Of a stretch of DNA of 64,000 bases, positions 33,574 to 44,655 are shown in pieces. The stretch comes from Fistulifera solaris. Its lineage: Eukaryota; Bacillariophyta; Bacillariophyceae; Naviculales; Stauroneidaceae. The position numbers were made by a program, and so were the translations under genes. The stretch spans positions 620,001-684,000 of the forward strand of contig AP026137.1 of NCBI GenBank assembly GCA_030295235.1. Reading direction: 5' to 3'. The notes under the pieces were generated by a model. The model was not told where the DNA came from and did no database searches. It was given only the letters and a program-made list of their open reading frames with translations. How positions within the stretch are numbered: the first letter of the stretch is position 1; each line of letters opens with the position of its first letter.

Positions 33574-34113
33574 GTTGTTGGGGTGGTTTCATAGCTATGA
33601 ATAACGTAAATTCACTTTGTTTGTTGAAGTAGAAGACATAAATTATGAGGTGAAGTAGGCGCTCACTAATTACTCTGGCTAGAGTCGACTTTAACACATC
33701 GACGTCAGCGAAACGAATGAAGCAACCGAAAAAGTTTTGTCGAGGAGCAAATTGGACTTTTTGCAGTATAGGACAAAGTGTATCTTGTTTCCTATGTCCA
33801 ATTTGAGGTTCAAAGACACTTTCGGAGAAAGACTATAAATTAGAATGTAGAAAGGTCATAGTGATGATGAACCTTGGTACATTTCGTATGAGATGCCATT
33901 TCCGATCGGCATAATCGGGCACTGAATGACCGGCGAATCTGGTGGGAGAAATAAGTCATCGGGGTCGGGGCACTTTAGCAAAAAGCAAAATCTCCGAAGC
34001 CGACTTTGTAGGATGCACTGCAACAACAAGAAGAAAAATATCACCCATTGCATCCTTTACTTCGTTTCCGGTGATCAGTGCACAACTTTAGCTGCTGCAA
34101 TAGGCATTATATC
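33574..34113. other. Intergenic
   Basis: 3' flank of ATP sulfurylase and 5' flank of the PhoD-like gene. TATAGGACAAAGTG and AGACTATAAATTAG are seen, but no gene. Confidence 0.35.
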
Positions 34114-37100
34114 ATGGCAGGCAGTCCTCATGACTACGACGAGGATGGCAATCTCAAACTGCCGGCCTACTATGGAAAAAGCAATCTCGCGATGTTGTTT
34201 GTGTTCATGCTGATGGCTGCCATGGGAACAAGTATGCGCTTAGCCAAGCGAGACTACAATCGATCAACAGAAGGGAATTGGATATTAGCTGGAGCTTTAA
34301 CTTCGCAAAGTGTCCAATTTAAAGTGCGCTTGAATGGAAACTATGGGCAGCGATTCCTGGTTTCCAAGGAACCCATCGAGGAATATCAGGAGGGTTCGCC
34401 TTCATATTTAATGGATGCTCCCTTGGAGAGCTTATTTACTCAACCGGACCCATCACAAGATTTTCTTTTGTACGGCTTAGAGCCTTCCCGAAAGTACTAC
34501 TACGCACGAGTAGCACCAACCTTTGATTTGCTTCATCAGGGCTCTGTGCAAACGGCTCCACCGGACAATGTTCGATCGAATTTTACGTTTGTAACCACGG
34601 GAAGCGCATTCACAGGTTCGCAGAATCCAGTCTTCGAGGAGATGGCGAAGGAAAATCCCTTGTTCTTTTTGCAGCTAGGCAACTTGCACTATGGAGACGT
34701 CAACGGTGACTTGGAGACGCGCATGAAATTTCTGGATCAAGTCATGGGAAGTACAACACAACAGCAGCTTTACACTCAAGCGGCTTTTAGCTACATGTGG
34801 AATGATCGTGATTATCTGGGTGACAACACACTTGGTGATGAGCCCGGACGAGAGGCCGCGCTCGAAAGTTACAAATTTGCCATTCCCTCCCATCAACCAC
34901 CAGAAGCTCCCCTTTATCAAGCTTACACGATCGGAACAGTGCGATTCATCATATCTGACTTGCGTTCGGAAGTTACTGCAGATAGCATCATGTCAGATAC
35001 GCAGCGGGAGTGGTTGAAAACAGAGCTATCGAAGGCGGAAGATTATGACTTTGTGATTTGGGTGACGCCGTCTACATGGATGGGTGATGTTGATTTGACG
35101 CAGAACGACTGGACAGGACGCCCGGCGGATCGTGTAGAATTTTCGAAGTTCATCTCAGCATTACCCAGCCAAAATATTCTTGCTTTGTCGGCTGGTACGG
35201 AGATGTTCGCCTTCGACGACGGCTCTCATACTGCGCAAGGGAATTTCAGCCAGGGTCAGACAGTAATGTCGTTTCCGCTTCTAATGTCTGGACCAGTAGA
35301 TCGATTGGGTCGAGTCGTCGACGCGCGCTACTCGGAGGGATGTTCAACCTGGCTTTATGAACGCAACCATATTTATAGTGTCATTGATTTCAGAGAAAAT
35401 GAAGAAACCTTCGAACCATGCCTTCGCGTTCGCTCCTACCGCGTGACAGACGTGATTGGTGCGAAAGAGCTTCTTCTGGAAAAAGAAATGTGCGGGACAA
35501 TATTTAGTCCATTAAATAAAGATCCGGAAAGTGGATCATGTCAAGCGGAAAGGTTTAGCTCAAATGTTGAGTTGATGGCTACCACTGCTGTGGGCTTACT
35601 CGCTGCGAATGTTGTTTTGGTGTTCTTTGTGGGAGACGGATTCATCGGTGGTATTATTATGATGATCATGACACTTCTTGGTGTAATTGCGACTAGTGCG
35701 ACAATGAGGTACCTGCCATCCTTCTCATACAATGTCGATCAGTATGAGGCTTTCGTTGTCGCCTTGATCCTGAACGTCCAGCTCGGTTTGGAACTATTGT
35801 TCCTTCTCTGCTGGGCGAAGTTTCACCACTTTATCCGTACTAGTGTCAGAAAGGAAAGGGATGCAGCGGAACCTAATGCTAAAAAACCGAACAACTGGGT
35901 AGAACCCGATGTGGAAAGCAACTACCAATCTGTCCAAAATACTGGAACGTATGATGCTGAGGATGATGACGAAGAGAACGACCAATTTCCTGAAGCTACT
36001 AATGTTTACATGATTCCAACACTCGCCAATTCTCCTGCTTCTAGCAGGTCAATGAAGTCAATGAGGTCAATCGGCAGTTTAACCTTGGAAAAATCTAAAT
36101 CCGTTCCGTCTCAATTGACTGAAAGACCGTCAAAACCGGAAGGAATTTCGGAATCTACTACAGAAGGAAGGTCAAATCTTACAGGAGCTTCGAACTCCTT
36201 TCATAAATCAAAGTCGGTCCCATCACGTATGACTGATGAGCGTCTTCAGCCAACCGAGACCGCCGCCGGAATGGGGTCTCATAGTCGTTCTGCTGATCAA
36301 TCCAGTGATTTCGGTGATACGCATCCATCACAACCTCCACAACGTTCACAACCAGCAACTTACTTACCCGAGAGCAACTTTTATCTCCGTCCTGCTTCAC
36401 GAAACCAGACAACAGCTCCTCGGCAGGAACATTCATCATCATTTACACGACGTGCTCGACCAATGGAGCCTACCACGACCAATTATGCACAGCCCTTCAC
36501 AAAGAGTCGGAAGAAGCGCGATTCATCCCTCTTGGCGCTTGCGGCTTTGATTCAGGAGAATGCGATGCGAACAAGTGATTCGCCACGAGGAAGAGATCCA
36601 GAGCCTTGTCAAGATGGTGCTCCGAGAGTTCCTTTGGGGCGTGGTCTGACAAGTCCTGGAGACGCCATGAGTGACGCCTCGTTCCAATCCACCTTTGAAA
36701 CTGAGGAGGAAAGCATGAGGAATGATGCTGTCGTTGATGCTACTTTTGACCCAGAGGCGGATGGACTAATTCAAAACGAGTCAGACGACGATCTTGAAAC
36801 GTCTTCCGACGATGACTTACCTTCTGTCACTACATCGGACGAAACATTTGACAAGAACTTCAAAGCGCAAAGTGGTGTGCATTTGGATCCTGATGAGGAT
36901 GGTTTAAGCGATGACGATGCTTCCGTGGAGAGTGCAGCTAGTAGTGTAGGGAGTTCTTCGGATCAAGATAATGCAACTACGAACAGTCGGCTCGATCCCG
37001 AAGAGAGTCTGATGTCACCAGAAGCCGAGAGCGAGTCCAGTGGTACCGAGAGTGTGTCTGAGGAGGCAAGCACGGCTATGGACACAATCAAAGGTCGTTT

Positions 37101-37935
37101 AGAGCCGGGTGACTACTTGATACAGGCAGAAAATGAATGCAGTATGGCAGAATTTGCAATGGATAATGAATTCACCGATGAGTCAGAAGAGTCTGCAGTA
37201 GGTAGTGAAACGTCAGAAGATTCGACGTTCGAAAGGATGTTGAATGCCAGAGAAGCTCCTCCTGTGCTGTCTGATGAAGGGGGAGACAATGGATTGATCG
37301 AAAGCGGTGAAGAAGCTGATGACGACCAATCTGTTAACTGCTCGCCCACTGCTTCCCGGGAAAAACGAACTCGAATGGAAGAGCCACCCGACCAACTTAT
37401 GGATCCCCGAGATCTTGAAGAAGAGGATGATCAAGCTGAAATGATTAGTAGCGATAATGATGAGTCGGCCAAAAGCACTACGTCAGGAGAAGATCCGACC
37501 ATCGTCACCGATGATGATGGCAGCGAGGTAATAAAAACCGTTGATGATGGCAGCGAGGTAATAAAAACCGTTGATGCTGAAGAGTTTGCGGATGAAAGCG
37601 GATCGGCGGTCATCGATCTAGAGTCCGTCTCCGATCAAACATCGAGTGGAAACTTAGATCTGGGAGCTCCTGTGACAACACGTGCCGACGCGGCCGCCAT
37701 TACTCCGGGAAAATCCGATCACGACACGGATGACGCCACCATGAGCGTAGATGAGGAAAGTTATATGGAGGAGCCTACTTTTAAGTCGGAAGAAATGGAA
37801 ATCACTTTTACTAAGAGTGAGTCGGCGGACGAAGATTCTGTCGTTCCTGACAGCGAGGCCAGCTTTGAAGAGCATATGCGTCGCAGTTTACATCCTTTTC
37901 CGGAATCCCCACGGAGAATTGCCGTCGATCCCTAG
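34114..37935 (+). CDS. PhoD-like membrane protein with degenerate metal site and long acidic tail
   Basis: A single exon of 1,273 residues; the ATG at 34114 is the first in frame. Residues 28-48 are a signal anchor (LAMLFVFMLMAAMG). Residues about 60-470 follow the PhoD/calcineurin-like phosphatase pattern: fibronectin-like N-domain, then LQLGNLHYGD (186) where families have GDxHY, MWNDRDYLGDN (227) where families have WDDHD, and ISDLRSE. Two expected metal ligands are thus Asp to Asn and His to Arg, so activity is doubtful. Three membrane segments lie at about 487-570. Residues 575-1273 are a Ser/Asp/Glu-rich, probably disordered cytosolic tail with an exact 30-bp in-frame repeat (37513-37572). 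Possibly a cell-surface or vacuolar sensor rather than an enzyme. Confidence 0.75.
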   Translation: MAGSPHDYDEDGNLKLPAYYGKSNLAMLFVFMLMAAMGTSMRLAKRDYNRSTEGNWILAGALTSQSVQFKVRLNGNYGQRFLVSKEPIEEYQEGSPSYLMDAPLESLFTQPDPSQDFLLYGLEPSRKYYYARVAPTFDLLHQGSVQTAPPDNVRSNFTFVTTGSAFTGSQNPVFEEMAKENPLFFLQLGNLHYGDVNGDLETRMKFLDQVMGSTTQQQLYTQAAFSYMWNDRDYLGDNTLGDEPGREAALESYKFAIPSHQPPEAPLYQAYTIGTVRFIISDLRSEVTADSIMSDTQREWLKTELSKAEDYDFVIWVTPSTWMGDVDLTQNDWTGRPADRVEFSKFISALPSQNILALSAGTEMFAFDDGSHTAQGNFSQGQTVMSFPLLMSGPVDRLGRVVDARYSEGCSTWLYERNHIYSVIDFRENEETFEPCLRVRSYRVTDVIGAKELLLEKEMCGTIFSPLNKDPESGSCQAERFSSNVELMATTAVGLLAANVVLVFFVGDGFIGGIIMMIMTLLGVIATSATMRYLPSFSYNVDQYEAFVVALILNVQLGLELLFLLCWAKFHHFIRTSVRKERDAAEPNAKKPNNWVEPDVESNYQSVQNTGTYDAEDDDEENDQFPEATNVYMIPTLANSPASSRSMKSMRSIGSLTLEKSKSVPSQLTERPSKPEGISESTTEGRSNLTGASNSFHKSKSVPSRMTDERLQPTETAAGMGSHSRSADQSSDFGDTHPSQPPQRSQPATYLPESNFYLRPASRNQTTAPRQEHSSSFTRRARPMEPTTTNYAQPFTKSRKKRDSSLLALAALIQENAMRTSDSPRGRDPEPCQDGAPRVPLGRGLTSPGDAMSDASFQSTFETEEESMRNDAVVDATFDPEADGLIQNESDDDLETSSDDDLPSVTTSDETFDKNFKAQSGVHLDPDEDGLSDDDASVESAASSVGSSSDQDNATTNSRLDPEESLMSPEAESESSGTESVSEEASTAMDTIKGRLEPGDYLIQAENECSMAEFAMDNEFTDESEESAVGSETSEDSTFERMLNAREAPPVLSDEGGDNGLIESGEEADDDQSVNCSPTASREKRTRMEEPPDQLMDPRDLEEEDDQAEMISSDNDESAKSTTSGEDPTIVTDDDGSEVIKTVDDGSEVIKTVDAEEFADESGSAVIDLESVSDQTSSGNLDLGAPVTTRADAAAITPGKSDHDTDDATMSVDEESYMEEPTFKSEEMEITFTKSESADEDSVVPDSEASFEEHMRRSLHPFPESPRRIAVDP
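37513..37572 (+). repeat. Exact 30-bp direct repeat in coding sequence
   Basis: Two perfect copies (37513-37542 and 37543-37572) encode two identical ten-residue DDGSEVIKTV units in the acidic tail of the PhoD-like protein. This is a recent slippage-type duplication. Confidence 0.9.
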
Positions 37936-38570
37936 AGGAGTGAACACATTATTGTAATTACCGGTGCACAGGACCTCTTTGAAATTAGATTGTTGTTAGT
38001 TCTACACGGAGCGTTTGTAGGCTGAAGCTAGGATTTGGTGCCTCATTGCAGACACGGGACGACAACATTTGCCGTCGGACCAAGTCAAGAAAGAAACTTT
38101 GCTGGCCTCGACGTTTGATTGAATCACTTGCGTTAAAGTAAGCGGACTAGTTTCTAGCTAAAGAAAAACTAACATCTCTTGTTGGAAAAAGGTTGGTCAA
38201 GATGGATCCCTTGAAGAGGAAAAGCCCCGAAAACTAAACTTTGCTTGGGAAACAAGGTTTGTACATTAAACGCGGTGTCAGTGTCCCGGTGCGCTATCTA
38301 ATGTCTTTCACTATCTGTTATTATGTAGGGGGTGCCGCGTTTCGAAACCGCTCCTTTAGTTCGAGAGAGAACGGCAACGAACACGAAACACGTTTTGCAG
38401 CTTAGCGGTACTCAAGAGTGTACTGCTTTACTGTAGAAAATCGGAGATGCGCGTTGGGATCTTCCCATCCAAACACAAAAACATCGACGACATCCATCAA
38501 CCTCGACAGGAAGCACCCAGAAAAGTATCAAACGGGGATCATCATTATTCTTTCAACTCAACACTCCAAG
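37936..38570. other. Intergenic
   Basis: Between two plus-strand genes. No supported ORF; the frame from 38418 lacks an ATG before 38571. Confidence 0.35.
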
Positions 38571-40954
38571 ATGACTATAATGCATCTCGTTCGTCCCACG
38601 GCGTTCTGGCTGTGGGCATTGTGGATGCTGTTCGTCGTTCCCATTGATGACTGCGACGCGAAAGCCGTTGCTACCGAAATGAACGTCGATGGAGCTTCTT
38701 CTCTTCCCGAGGAGTCGCACAAGAAGCACAAAGACGATGAGAAAGAAGCAGAAGATGATCCCGGTATTCCCTTTCTTCATTTCCTCGCACACGATACTAC
38801 CATGACATGTACGGCAGACGAACACGCCCGTCCGTTCAACAATCAGATTCGTGGTGTCAATTTAGGAGGATGGATGGTCCTCGAACCATGGATTACCCCC
38901 AGTATCTTTTACCAATTTCTCAATGGTGGAGAAAATACCACCGCCTTTGACATGTACACCTTCTGTCAAGTTCTCGGTCCCGACAAAGCCAACGAACAAT
39001 TGCGTCGTCACTGGGATCGGTGGGTCACCAAAGATATCGTTCGGCAGTTGGCCGAGTCGGAAGCTGTCAATAGTTTGCGATTGCCGTTGGGCGACTTCCA
39101 ATTTGTTCCGTACGGTCCGTATGCCACGGGCTGTGTCGATGGAGGCTTGGAATATGTCGATCAGTTGTTGGATTGGGCTTACGAATATGGATTGACGGTG
39201 TTGTTGGACATTCATACTATGAAAGACTCACAAAATGGTTTTGATAACTCGGGACAAGCCATGGGTTTTGCTTGGACGTCGTCGCTCAACTCGGAATTCG
39301 GAGGATTGACGACGTTTCAACATTGGCCCATCCGTACGGCCAACTGGATCGGGACCTTCAATCCACAAACAGCACAGTATGATAATATCAACCAGGGGAA
39401 TATTCAGCACGCGCTGGATGTTATTCAAGCGGTAGTCGATCGGTATGCAGGTCATCCGGCAGTGTTGGGTCTGGAACCACTCAATGAACCATGGCAGTAT
39501 ACGCCGATCGATGTACTCAAACGATTTTACTGGGATGGATATTTGATCGTCAAGAAAACGGCACCCTACTGGAAGTACATTATGCATGATTCATTTCGGT
39601 TGGATACGTCTGTATGGGGAGGATTTATGGACGGCTGCCCGGAACGTGCGTTGGATACCCACATCTATCAGGCATGGCGTGATCCAGATTCACGTGTCGG
39701 ATTTTATTCCGATGCTTGTGCGCAAAAGGCGCGCCTGGCGGATATGGAACAAGCTTTTGGCCCTGTTATTGTGGGGGGAATGGAGTTTGGCGACGGACAA
39801 TTGTGGTGAGTGATTCTTGTTTCGTCGTCAATTCGTGTAGGGGTTTCTCTGTTCATTAGATCATCGCCTTATTATTATTTCGTCTCGGTCTATAAGAATG
39901 TACTCACACACTGCCTCTTCGCAAACTTTCTGTTTATATTGTAGCCATGTGGTTGAATGGATTCAACGATAACTTGCCTGGTTTCCCGCGTCTACCCTGT
40001 AAATATGAACCCTGTCGCACATCTTATTTGGCACCGGAGCAACCCGGTACACCGCTAGATAACTCCAAACCGTTGCAAGGTCCTTTTGGAACAGGATTGT
40101 CTGGCCCTATCTTTGGTTTGTGTCCCAATACACGTGACTGGTTGAAGGAATCCAGCGGAGACCCCTTTACGGGTCGAGATTGGATCACAGCACCCCCGAA
40201 AGCGCCGAAACAGTTGGACGACACGGATGATGTGATGCGCAATCTTGCTTTGAAAAAGTTGGACGCCTTTAGTGGCATCGGTCATGGCTTCTTCTTTTGG
40301 AATTTTCGAACGGATCTTTATGAGCCACAGTGGTCTTATATGGAAGCCCTGGACCGTGGATGGATTCCTCGGGGTAATTTGAAGGATGAGAAAGTCAACA
40401 CAGCCTGTTCTCGAGAAGAGAGTTCCGTATACTACAAATGCGTACTGAAACGAGGTCAAGTTGATAAAGCTGTCAGAAGCGCTTTGGCGTACGCCTTGAA
40501 CGTTGAAAACAAAACAAACTTACCAGAAAGTCAGGAGATGCTCAACTTGACGGGTCAAGCTTTGCACGAGGCCGCCGAACAATTTTTGGGAGATTTCTTC
40601 GATGATAATCGACACAATGGTGCGACCTGCGATTTCGGTGGCGTTGCCATGCTGATCCGCCGAAACGAGACATTGTCGGATCGATCTAGTTCGGCCTATT
40701 ACTACAACGATGATGAGTACTTTCAGGTTGTACAGGGAGGTCCTTCTCTGTGGATTTTAGTTGTTGCAGGGATGGCAACCGCATTGGTTGGCGCTCTTAT
40801 GGGATTTGTGGGAGCGATGAGATCCAATCAAGGATTCAACCGTCGTGTTCGAGAATCGCGAATCTTCCGCCCGCTTACTCAATCTTCCAACAATTTGATC
40901 CGAAGTTCCTTAGCGTTGCCTGATTTGCAGTACGAGGAGATCCTGAAGGTTTAA
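38571..40954 (+). CDS. Membrane-anchored GH5-type exo-beta-1,3-glucanase, one frame break
   Basis: Exons 38571-39805 and 39945-40954 (139-nt intron, GTGAGT...TTGTAG) give about 747 residues. N-terminal signal or anchor (FWLWALWMLFVVPI), then NQIRGVNLGGWMVLEPWITP, which opens clan-A exo-glucanases. Acid/base glutamate is in LEPLNEPW (about residue 305). The nucleophile segment GEWSLATDNC is only read after removing one G from the G6 run 39773-39778; the annotated frame otherwise ends at the intron. Exon 2 begins CAMWLNGFNDNLPG, as expected. A C-terminal helix (LWILVVAGMATALVGALMG) anchors the protein. Likely role: trimming beta-1,3-glucan such as chrysolaminarin or wall callose. The break is probably an error. 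Confidence 0.85.
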
Positions 40955-41054
40955 GGAGTTGCGATTGCTCTTGCCTCCTGAGCTCTACCTGATATTGACA
41001 TCATTCCATATCAAGTAAGATACAAAGTGATTTATTTACATTGTTGTATTTTGT

Positions 41055-43490
41055 CTACTTGTCTGCTTTTCCGTCGAGTACCGCGCTTTGTACGTTATAC
41101 GTCTGCCAAAGCTCTATGAAATCGTCCGCGCTCATTACTTTCACCCCAAGGCTTTCCGCTTGCTCTAATTTCTTCCCGCCCTTGTCGCCCGCTACAACTA
41201 AGTCGGTTGATTTACTGACACTTCCTGGTGTCGATTTGGCCCCCAACGATTTCGCCATCTCTTGTGCCTTAGTTCGCGACATGTCTGGCATTGATCCTGT
41301 AAAAACAACGCTCCAGCCTGCGAATGGTAGATCCGCAAAGTTACCCGACACAGGCTGCGTGGAAACCGTACTCGAGACATCGTGGACTTTAACTGATTTC
41401 GCGAGTGCACGAGCTGCCCTAACCAACTCTTCTTCCTGGCCGAAACTAATCAGAGCATTTATTACCGCAGGACCAATCCCTTTCGTTGCTTCGTTATCTT
41501 CGAAAAGTACTGTAAGGCAGTCATTCTCATTCGAATTGCCAACTTTTTCAATATCATCGAGAAAAGAATCGACTTTACCGTATAAACCCGCCAGCAACGT
41601 GGACGAATGAACTCCAACAAACCTGATGTTCAAAGAGTAAATAAACCGAGATAAATCAACACCCTCATTGGCAATTTTGTTAGCTGTGGTCACTAAATTC
41701 TGAGCTGATTTCGGACCCCATGACTTCAATGCGGCTACTGTTTCTGTAAAATGTTCGGGCCGAGCAAAGAGATCACTTGGAACTTTCAAAAGACCGGCTT
41801 CCATAAGCTGTTCTATTCGATTTTGCGACAAACCTGTCACGTCAAGAGCGTCCCGAGAAAATGCGTGACTCAAAGCCATCACAGCTCGAGGAGGGCATAG
41901 CAGTGCCGGTCCACCACATCGGAGAACGAAGCCTCGGTCGTAGTTACCAGTCCACTCCCGCTCCGCCACTACTATAGAACCACATGCAGGGCAGCTTGTT
42001 GGTGCCTCCAACGATATAGTGCCTTGTTCATGATTATTCACTTCGCCAACAATCCCTACAACCTGTGGAATCACTTCTCCAGCCCTCCGCACCATGACGC
42101 TGGTTTCCCTGGGTATCGATTTACCGCCCAATGTCTGCTGAAGATGGCGGAAATTGTGCAGCGTAGCACGCTGTACCGATACTCCATTCAAATCAATCGG
42201 TTCCAGTATAGCAACTGGCGTAAGCGACCCGGTTCGTCCAACTTGCACGGTCACATCCAATAACTTTGTGACTCCAACACGTGAAGGGAACTTGTGTGCC
42301 ACAGCCCATCGCGGTGCACGATTCGAGTTTCCGAGAACAGCACGAAACAAGGCTTCATCGACTTTGTGAACACACCCATCCATCTCGTAATCGCCCCATT
42401 GCCACGTCGAAGAAGCATTCTCAGAACCTTCGCGATGTTTCATCAAAGACTGATGATAACCCAGTAAATTTGTGATGTCAGTTTCATTCCATTGCGTCTG
42501 ATCATCTAAAATTGACAGTGTCGTCGAAATCGTTGGTTGCGGTGTACAAAAGCCCAAATTCAAGAGTACTTTTAGCGCTTCTTGACCGTCCAACTTGCGC
42601 TCACTACCAAGATCCAGGTCGTAGGCGTAAAACGATAGCTTGGTGGCCCAATTTTCATCCTCTTGCTCACCGGATGTTTCCTTGCGCAGCAATATACCCG
42701 ATGCCGCATTGCGCGCGTTCGAAAAGTTGGCGCGAATTCCTTCCTTCTCAAACACCGATTGCGGCAACACGACTTCTCCTTTGATTTCAATGGCATCGCC
42801 GGACAGCGGTAACGAAGCGGCGTCCAAAATCTGCGGAATCGCGGGACAGCGGCGCACCGCATGGGTGACATCAATGCCTTGCTTGCCGTCTCCGCGCGTC
42901 GCGGCCCATTGCAGTTCCCATTGAGTGGACTGTCGTGTGTAACGCAGATTTAGTGACAAGCCATCGATTTTGGGTTCCGTCGTAATAGTCACTGTATCGA
43001 CTTGGCTGTTCACTAGCTTTTTGCGGATTCGTTCGAACCACGCCAGCAATTGGGTTGTATTATGGACATTTTCGAGTGAAAGCATCGCTTGTCGATGCTT
43101 TTGTTTGACTCGGGCAGTTGTCAAAGGCGTGGTACCGACTCGTCCCGCTCGCGTGGTTTGTGCGCCCAGGTTAACCTCCTTTTGTAACTTTAGAAGTAAA
43201 TGAGGATATTCTTGTGACAACGCTTCTTCGCGACGTACGAGCGCATCGTATTCGTCGTCGCTGATTGATGGGTTCTGCGGATTGTTGTAATATCGTTCTT
43301 CTTGTTTTCGAATTTCATTGCTCAGCCACAAGAATTCCTGGTAAATTGCATCGCTGGTTGTGGAAAACAATCGGCTGGTCGGCGGCATTCTGTGGCGATG
43401 ATGCACCATCTGAAATGCGCCCGCCAGGAATCGCTTCTTCGTCGCGGACAACATGATGAATGCCAACGAACACAACCACCAGACGTGCAT
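41055..43490 (-). CDS. ligA: NAD+-dependent DNA ligase, bacterial LigA type, with organelle leader
   Basis: A single exon of 811 residues; I use the ATG at 43490 because the upstream codon is TTG. Domains in order: Ia-type start (YQEFLWLSNEIRKQEERYY), adenylation site TEPKIDGLSLNLRY (Lys about 175), NARNAASGILLRKE, OB fold (VQVGRTGSLTPVAILEP), four-Cys zinc finger (CPAC...RC...LCPP, about 500-532), helix-hairpin-helix repeats, and a C-terminal BRCT (about 710-800, WSVVFTGSMPDMSRTKAQEM). The leader MHVWWLCSLAFIMLSA...FLAGAF resembles a diatom bipartite plastid signal with AGAF. Eukaryotic nuclear ligases use ATP, so this is a bacterial-derived organelle enzyme. The frame is intact. Confidence 0.93.
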   Translation of the reverse strand: MHVWWLCSLAFIMLSATKKRFLAGAFQMVHHRHRMPPTSRLFSTTSDAIYQEFLWLSNEIRKQEERYYNNPQNPSISDDEYDALVRREEALSQEYPHLLLKLQKEVNLGAQTTRAGRVGTTPLTTARVKQKHRQAMLSLENVHNTTQLLAWFERIRKKLVNSQVDTVTITTEPKIDGLSLNLRYTRQSTQWELQWAATRGDGKQGIDVTHAVRRCPAIPQILDAASLPLSGDAIEIKGEVVLPQSVFEKEGIRANFSNARNAASGILLRKETSGEQEDENWATKLSFYAYDLDLGSERKLDGQEALKVLLNLGFCTPQPTISTTLSILDDQTQWNETDITNLLGYHQSLMKHREGSENASSTWQWGDYEMDGCVHKVDEALFRAVLGNSNRAPRWAVAHKFPSRVGVTKLLDVTVQVGRTGSLTPVAILEPIDLNGVSVQRATLHNFRHLQQTLGGKSIPRETSVMVRRAGEVIPQVVGIVGEVNNHEQGTISLEAPTSCPACGSIVVAEREWTGNYDRGFVLRCGGPALLCPPRAVMALSHAFSRDALDVTGLSQNRIEQLMEAGLLKVPSDLFARPEHFTETVAALKSWGPKSAQNLVTTANKIANEGVDLSRFIYSLNIRFVGVHSSTLLAGLYGKVDSFLDDIEKVGNSNENDCLTVLFEDNEATKGIGPAVINALISFGQEEELVRAARALAKSVKVHDVSSTVSTQPVSGNFADLPFAGWSVVFTGSMPDMSRTKAQEMAKSLGAKSTPGSVSKSTDLVVAGDKGGKKLEQAESLGVKVMSADDFIELWQTYNVQSAVLDGKADK

Positions 43491-43620
43491 TCTCAATACT
43501 CTGTAATCATGAGTTCTTTATTTAGTTACTTTTGTTGTCAAAGGAAATAGTTTCAATGACATTCAACACACAGTGCGAGCTGCGCTGCGAGCCGCCTTGT
43601 TGTCGTTTCCCTCCAATCGC

Positions 43621-43678
43621 ACTATATCGTAAAGTGTAGGCATATTTCCGAGACTCATTCTCAATTCAGTCACGAACC
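43621..43678 (+). repeat. Diverged GACTGG box
   Basis: ACTATATCGTAAAGTGT, then CCGAGACTCATTCTCAATTC and AGTCACGAACC: same parts and order as the array box, with a longer core. Confidence 0.5.
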
Positions 43679-44160
43679 AGATTGTGACCATTCAGAGTTG
43701 AAATGGCCACGCTGCGATTGTCGATTTGATAAGATAATGCGCTCACATAATTTTAATGTGTCGATTTTGTTACTCTTACTAGTAATATTCTGAGATTTGT
43801 TCACGTTAGCCCTCGTTTTTGGTTTTCCCTACTTCCATTGTCATCCACTTCTCGTCATCACTTCTCAAAGCCGTGCAGCGCCAATACGAGTTCACAAATT
43901 TTCTTGCTGCTGATTCATGTGTAACAAAAGGGAAACTGTTATGTGTGAGGTGAGACAAAATGGCTCCGAGAAAAAACTCTAGTCCATAGTAAATACGGAA
44001 GTCTACGATTCTTCACAGCCTTTTTCTTCGTGAAAAATCAGGCGTGTAAATAAAACACTGCTAATGACATTTTCATTGCAGCAACAACAAATAGAGCTCA
44101 AGAAATTTGCGGAACGAACGAATTGTAGACTAGGCAGCATTGTCGGACGAAACAATATCG

Positions 44161-44215
44161 ATTAATGACTGAATTGCAGTCGTGGATATATGATCGTACA
44201 CTATAGGCCATAGTA
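44161..44215 (-). repeat. GACTGG box in inverted orientation
   Basis: On the minus strand it reads ACTATGGCCTATAGTGTACG, then CCACGACTGCAATTCAGTCA followed by TTAAT, matching the array box in order and spacing. It is the only inverted copy I found. Confidence 0.6.
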
Positions 44216-44593
44216 AAATAGACGTTCTTATTTGGAGTCAGACGGAAATTCTGAAATGCTGTTTTTTCGTAATTATCGACGATTTCTTTGAAATCTTGTT
44301 GAATGACGGAGTATCTAACTTAGCGTGACTGCTAAAGTTGTTTCATTATTTTCGTCCTCCGCACTCCGCAGTGGTTTCTCCTCGTCGACTACGTAATGGA
44401 TTGCGTTACGGTTTACGGTTCTGTCATAGGGATAGGATATAAGTATACGCTAAACTCTCAATTACTCCATACACCGGAGTATTATTTTATTTTTATTTAC
44501 GTAGTTTTACGTCAGCACGGACCTCCTATTCGCTTGAATGACGTTAGACCACGTAAGCTGTCGTGACGTGCGGACTTCAATCCGGGATCCCGA

Positions 44594-44655
44594 CACTAGC
44601 CCAAACTGTAGATTACTTTTTTGTCATGACGCAACGGGATACAGTTCATTCGCTT
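44594..44655 (+). repeat. Diverged GACTGG box
   Basis: ACTAGCCCAAACTGTAGATT, ACTTTTTTGTCATGACGCAA, then a degenerate core (CGGGATACAGTTCATT). It matches the array box best in its first 40 bp. Confidence 0.5.
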
